Below, one piece after another: positions 42,376 to 45,694 of a stretch of DNA of 45,694 bases (position 1 is the stretch's first letter; each line of letters begins with the position of its first letter). The notes under the pieces were generated by a model that was given only the letters and a program-made list of their open reading frames with translations, had not been told where the DNA came from and ran no database searches. Source of the stretch: Streptomyces oryzae (GTDB taxonomy: Bacteria > Actinomycetota > Actinomycetes > Streptomycetales > Streptomycetaceae); NCBI RefSeq assembly GCF_017676365.1, contig NZ_JADKMA010000033.1, positions 1-45,694 on the forward strand. The letters are read 5' to 3'. The translations under genes and the position numbers were made by a program.

Positions 42376-44187
42376 CTACTTGGTCCACTTCCACATGGCG
42401 GGGTGGAAGTTGGCGAGTGAGTCCTGCGCGAAGCCGCCGAGGCCCTTCTTGACCACGGAGACCTGGTAGTCGGGCTCCGGCAGCCACACCACCGGCAGCT
42501 TTTCGGCGAGGGCTGCGCTGTACTTGCGCATGGCCTCGTCGGAGGAGGAGGTGGTGGTCTGGGCGATCAGCTTGTCCACGGCGGGGTCGGAGTAGCTGCC
42601 GAAGTTGGAGCCGCCGCCGGTGGCGAAGAGGGAGTCGCCGCTGGGGTAGGCGGGGAAGTACCAGCTGCCGGCGGTGCCGAAGAACGACAGCTGCCACTTG
42701 CAGCTCGGCTCGCTCGGCTTGCACTGGCCGGACTGCGACAGGACGGAGTTGACCGGCGCGGTCTTGATGTGGAAGTCGATGCCGGTTTTGGCGAACGACG
42801 ACTGCAGGGCGCTCATCATGTTGTCGGTGACGGTCGAGCCGGACTGCGAGAGCACCCGCATGGAGAACTTGGTGCCCTTGTCGACGCCCTTGCCGCAGTG
42901 GCCCTCGCCGCTGCCGGGCTTGGTGCACACCATGGTGCCGCCCTTCTCGGTCCAGCCGTGGTCCGTCAGCAGCTTCCGGGCCTTGGCGGTCGAGAACGGG
43001 TAGGGGTTGTCCTGCTGCTTGCGGGAGACGAACGAAGACTTCTGACCCTGCGGGATGGGGCCGTAGGTGGGCACGGCTGTGCCGTTGAAGACGACCTTGG
43101 ACAGCGTCTTCTGGTCAACCGACATCTGAATGGCCTGGCGGGCGTAGAGCTGCTTGAAGACCGGGCCCATCTTGGGGTTGTTGAAGTTGTAGGGCAGGTA
43201 GGTGATGGCCCAGCCCTGCCACGGCTGGACCTCGTAGCCCTTGGCCTCGAACGACGCCTTCTGGCTCAGGTCGGTGGCGTTGATGTAGCCGTAGTCGACC
43301 GTGCCGGCCCGCAGCGCGTTCTTCTCGGCGTCGGCGGTGGTGAACGGCAGCAGGTTGACGTTCTTGATGTGGGCCTTGCCGCCGCCGTCGTACTTGGCGT
43401 TGGCGGTCAGCTGCACCTTGCCGGCCGTGGAGAACGACTTGAGGGTGTAGGGGCCGCTGACCGTCTTCCACAGCGGGTCGGTGGCGTAGCGGGAGATCTT
43501 CTTGGCGGCGCCGTTGAGGTACTTCCAGACCTTCTTCGCCCCGGCGGGGGTGCGGTCAAGGCCGGAGACGGAGCCGGAGTCGCTGGTCTTGTCCCAGGCG
43601 TGCTGCGGCATCGGGCGGATCATGCTCAGCTCGTTGGCGAGCATCCACTGCTGGTTGTAGGCCCGGTCGAAGGTGATCGTGAAGTGGGTGTCGTCGACGG
43701 CCTTGAACGAGGCCCAGTTGTCCGGTGCCTTGCCGGGGCTGTAGCTGGCCCAGTCCGACTTGTTCGCCTTGACGAGGTTGAACCAGAACTCCACGTCGCG
43801 GGAGGTGATCGGCTTGCCGTCGCTCCAGTGCCGGTCGCCGAGGGTGATGGTGACGCTCTTGCTGTCGTCGGCGAAGTGCGCGGCGGTGGCCAGCGAGTTG
43901 TCCTTGTTCCAGCCGACCTTGCCGGCGGAGCCGTCGTAGGCGATCAGCGGCTCCCACAGGGACTGGGATATGGAGGAGTTGTTGGTGTTCAGATGCGCGG
44001 CAGTGCCGATGGGGAGTATCCAGTTCGGCGTGAAGTTGGCGGGGAGCGCGTAGTTGATGGTGTCCGAGGCGCCGGAGGCGGACGACGAGGCGCCGCCGGA
44101 GCAGCCGGCCAGCAGCGCCCCGGTGGTGACGGCGGCCCCCGCGACGAGGGCCCAGCGGCGGGCGGCGGCCGTGTGAACAAGGGACAT
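42376..44187 (-). CDS. Family-5 substrate-binding lipoprotein
   Basis: A 603-residue extracellular binding protein of the DppA/OppA class. It has a lipoprotein signal with an RR pair (AARRWALVAGAAVTTG) and a lipobox LLAGC (Cys about 30), then a low-complexity Ser/Ala linker. Bi-lobed domains include SQSLWEPLIAYDGS, ITLGDRHWSDGKPITSRDVE (strong family signature) and ARQAIQMSVDQKTL. The length and two internal Cys pairs are normal. The context (ROK kinase, ROK regulator) argues for a sugar or amino-sugar ligand rather than a peptide. ATG 44187 follows AAGGAG. A long upstream region carries the control sites. Confidence 0.9.
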   Translation of the reverse strand: MSLVHTAAARRWALVAGAAVTTGALLAGCSGGASSSASGASDTINYALPANFTPNWILPIGTAAHLNTNNSSISQSLWEPLIAYDGSAGKVGWNKDNSLATAAHFADDSKSVTITLGDRHWSDGKPITSRDVEFWFNLVKANKSDWASYSPGKAPDNWASFKAVDDTHFTITFDRAYNQQWMLANELSMIRPMPQHAWDKTSDSGSVSGLDRTPAGAKKVWKYLNGAAKKISRYATDPLWKTVSGPYTLKSFSTAGKVQLTANAKYDGGGKAHIKNVNLLPFTTADAEKNALRAGTVDYGYINATDLSQKASFEAKGYEVQPWQGWAITYLPYNFNNPKMGPVFKQLYARQAIQMSVDQKTLSKVVFNGTAVPTYGPIPQGQKSSFVSRKQQDNPYPFSTAKARKLLTDHGWTEKGGTMVCTKPGSGEGHCGKGVDKGTKFSMRVLSQSGSTVTDNMMSALQSSFAKTGIDFHIKTAPVNSVLSQSGQCKPSEPSCKWQLSFFGTAGSWYFPAYPSGDSLFATGGGSNFGSYSDPAVDKLIAQTTTSSSDEAMRKYSAALAEKLPVVWLPEPDYQVSVVKKGLGGFAQDSLANFHPAMWKWTK

Positions 44188-44492
44188 GGCTCTCCTTGGG
44201 AGGTTGACCCCGTAGGGAATCCCGGTGAACCGGGCTGGCGCCGTCGGACCGGCGCTGTGTTCACGACAGCTAACGCCGGAGGCGCCGCGCTGACAAACAA
44301 AGTTCTGTAACAAGTAAGTATCTACGGTTCTGGAAAAAGTCCTGCCCACCCTCTGGGCCCGCCTCGATGTGGCACTTGTGGGGTATTGGGCGTTTTTTGC
44401 GGCCTGAAAAGATCACCTGGAGCCGTTCCGCGACGCACCGGCCGGGCGTACTGTCTCCGTCACACCTACCCATCGCGGAAGTTACTTCGTTC
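44188..44492. promoter_or_regulatory. Divergent control region of importer and ROK regulator
   Basis: About 300 bases between divergent genes. A less G+C-rich patch (ACAAACAAAGTTCTGTAACA then AGTAAGTATC, 44294-44323) resembles an operator/promoter site for the importer operon. A second, near-perfect dyad overlaps the regulator start. The TACTT element of that dyad also occurs, inverted, in the first patch, so one protein could bind both. Confidence 0.5.
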
Positions 44493-44508
44493 ATGAATGA
44501 AATAAGTA
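44483..44508. promoter_or_regulatory. 26-base inverted repeat over the ROK regulator start codon
   Basis: TACTTCGTTCAT-GA-ATGAAATAAGTA: 12-base arms with two mismatches and a 2-base centre. The regulator ATG (44493) lies inside, so binding would block its own expression. Confidence 0.6.
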
Positions 44509-45694
44509 CGAGGGGCCCGAGGACGGCGAAGGGTGCCTCGGCCCTGGCCCCGCGGATCCTGGAGCTCGTGGCGTCGGGGCAGGCGTCCTCGCGTGCCGAG
44601 CTCGCCGGGCTGCTCGGCGCCGCGGCCTCCACCGTCTCCCTCGCCGTGAGCCAGCTCGTCGAGCGTGGGCTCATCGCGGAGGAGGGCACCCAGGCGTCCA
44701 CCGGTGGGCGGCCCCGCAAGGTGCTGCGGCTCGGCGGTGCGGACGGGTTCGCCGTCGCCGCCGACCTCGGCGGCCGGCACGCCCGCGTCGGCGTGGTGCT
44801 GCCCGGTGGCGGCCTCACCGACGTCTCGACCGTCCCGTTCGCCATCGCCGACGGCCCCGAGGCGGCCCTGCCGCGGCTCGCCGAGACCCTGCAGGCACTG
44901 GCCGAAGAGCACGGCCCAGGCCGGCTGCGCGGCGTCGGGCTCTCGCTTCCCGGCCCGGTCGACGTCGCGTCGGGTTCGGTCGTCATGCCGTCCCGGATGC
45001 CCGGCTGGAACCGCTTCCCGATCACCGCCTGGCTCCAGGAGCGCTTCGGCGTCCCGGCCGCCGCCGACAACGACGCCAACTGCATGGCGGTCGGCGAGCA
45101 CACCGTGCGGCCCGCCGAACACCGGCAGTCGATCATGGTGAAGATCGGCTCCGCGATCGGTGCCGGCGTCATCGTCGACGGCCGTCTCTTCCGCGGCGCC
45201 ACCGGAGCCGCAGGGGAGATCACCCACATCCGCGTCGTCGGCGGCGCCGACACCCCCTGCTCCTGCGGCAACACCGGCTGCCTGGAGACCGTGGCCTCCG
45301 GCGCCGCCCTCGTCCGCATCCTGCGGGAACGCGGCGCCCAGGTCGAGAGCCTGGAGGACGTGGTGCGGCTCGCCACCCACGGCGACCCGGAGGCCACCCG
45401 CGCCGTCCGCAAAGCCGGCGACTACCTGGGCCAGGTGCTCGCCACCAACGTCAACTTCTTCAACCCCAACGCCGTCTACCTCGGCGGCATCCTCTCCACC
45501 CTGGAACCGTTCGTCGCCGCTGTGCGCAGCCAGCTGTACGAGAGCTGCCATCCGTTGGTCACCGAGCACCTCACCATCGAGCGCGTCAGCCTCAGCGCGG
45601 ACGCCGGACTGGTGGGCGCCGGGCAGTTCGCCCTGCAGCGCGCCCTCGCAGACGCCCTGAGCGAGGTCGGCCGCACCGACCTGGCGTCCGGCCG
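44493..45694 (+). CDS. ROK-family transcriptional regulator (3' end outside window)
   Basis: At least 400 residues with no stop before the window ends. An N-terminal winged helix (ALAPRILELVASGQASSRAE then LLGAAASTVSLAVSQLVERG) is followed by GGRPRKVLRL and a ROK sugar-binding fold: AADLGGRHARVGVVL, DNDANCMAVGEH, GAAGEITHI and the zinc motif CSCGNTGCLE. Proteins of this type (NagC, XylR) bind a sugar or sugar phosphate and release DNA. It is divergent from the importer operon and probably represses it and itself through the dyad over its start. ATG 44493 has no good ribosome site; it begins the only open frame. Confidence 0.9.
   Translation, partial: MNEISTRGPRTAKGASALAPRILELVASGQASSRAELAGLLGAAASTVSLAVSQLVERGLIAEEGTQASTGGRPRKVLRLGGADGFAVAADLGGRHARVGVVLPGGGLTDVSTVPFAIADGPEAALPRLAETLQALAEEHGPGRLRGVGLSLPGPVDVASGSVVMPSRMPGWNRFPITAWLQERFGVPAAADNDANCMAVGEHTVRPAEHRQSIMVKIGSAIGAGVIVDGRLFRGATGAAGEITHIRVVGGADTPCSCGNTGCLETVASGAALVRILRERGAQVESLEDVVRLATHGDPEATRAVRKAGDYLGQVLATNVNFFNPNAVYLGGILSTLEPFVAAVRSQLYESCHPLVTEHLTIERVSLSADAGLVGAGQFALQRALADALSEVGRTDLASG

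Noticed and set aside
42769..44310. Plus-strand frame of 513 codons
   Set aside because: Antisense to the substrate-binding protein, which has a lipobox and family motifs; the plus frame is Gly/Val/Arg-rich filler.
44270..45569. Long minus-strand frames at the right end
   Set aside because: They are antisense to the ROK regulator, which runs open to the window edge with helix-turn-helix and zinc motifs.

Overview
The window looks like accessory (probably chromosome-arm) DNA of a Streptomyces or a close relative. Evidence: very high G+C with strong third-position bias, GGAGG-type ribosome sites, many GTG starts, 4-nt ATGA/GTGA/TTGA gene overlaps, long GC hairpins without U tracts as terminators, and actinobacterial families throughout (PAS/GAF-SpoIIE-HATPase proteins, ECF41 sigma factors, actinobacterial-type QcrB, ROK regulators, DUF6153). 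All calls come from reading the sequence; no database search was run.

Left part (1-16.2 kb). Two paralogous sensor-type PP2C (SpoIIE)/HATPase proteins (358-2769 and 8363-10825) flank a graveyard of broken mobile elements (IS1380, IS701, IS3 and IS5 types, a serine recombinase), an isochorismatase-family hydrolase, and a frameshifted MpaB-type oxygenase/EF-hand gene with a 10-G tract. Both paralogs carry Ser where the SpoIIE phosphatase domain normally has its first metal-binding Asp, and the second has also lost the GDVSGHG centre. Then come a five-helix membrane protein, MFS and transposase remnants, and an ECF41 sigma factor with its SDR oxidoreductase partner. Two degraded ECF41 copies lie next to this pair.

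Middle part (16.2-33.7 kb). An orphan cytochrome b subunit (QcrB type) is followed by an FAD monooxygenase. Next come a RibD/DHFR-like reductase coupled to a truncated glyoxalase, a divergent SDR/TetR pair with a dyad operator, thymidylate synthase ThyA, a secreted protein followed by tandem hairpins, and a divergent MerR / imine-reductase-like / PPOX (F420) oxidoreductase unit with a MerR-type promoter dyad. The stretch ends with recombinase debris, a possible 36-residue protein gene, an alpha/beta hydrolase, an AraC-VOC-DUF1801 operon, two more VOC proteins and a NUDIX gene with a broken C-terminus.

Right part (33.7-45.7 kb). Two small single-helix, Cys-containing exported proteins precede a cysteine-synthase-like PLP enzyme translationally coupled to an MFS exporter. 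The reading frame before the PLP gene ends in tandem Cys codons followed at once by a 10-bp hairpin, which is the layout of a cysteine-responsive attenuator. A large hairpin then separates this unit from a compact ABC importer operon (family-5 binding protein, two permeases, fused double ATPase) that ends in a ROK sugar kinase. A divergent ROK regulator, cut by the window edge, has a 26-bp inverted repeat over its own start codon, which suggests autoregulated oligosaccharide uptake.
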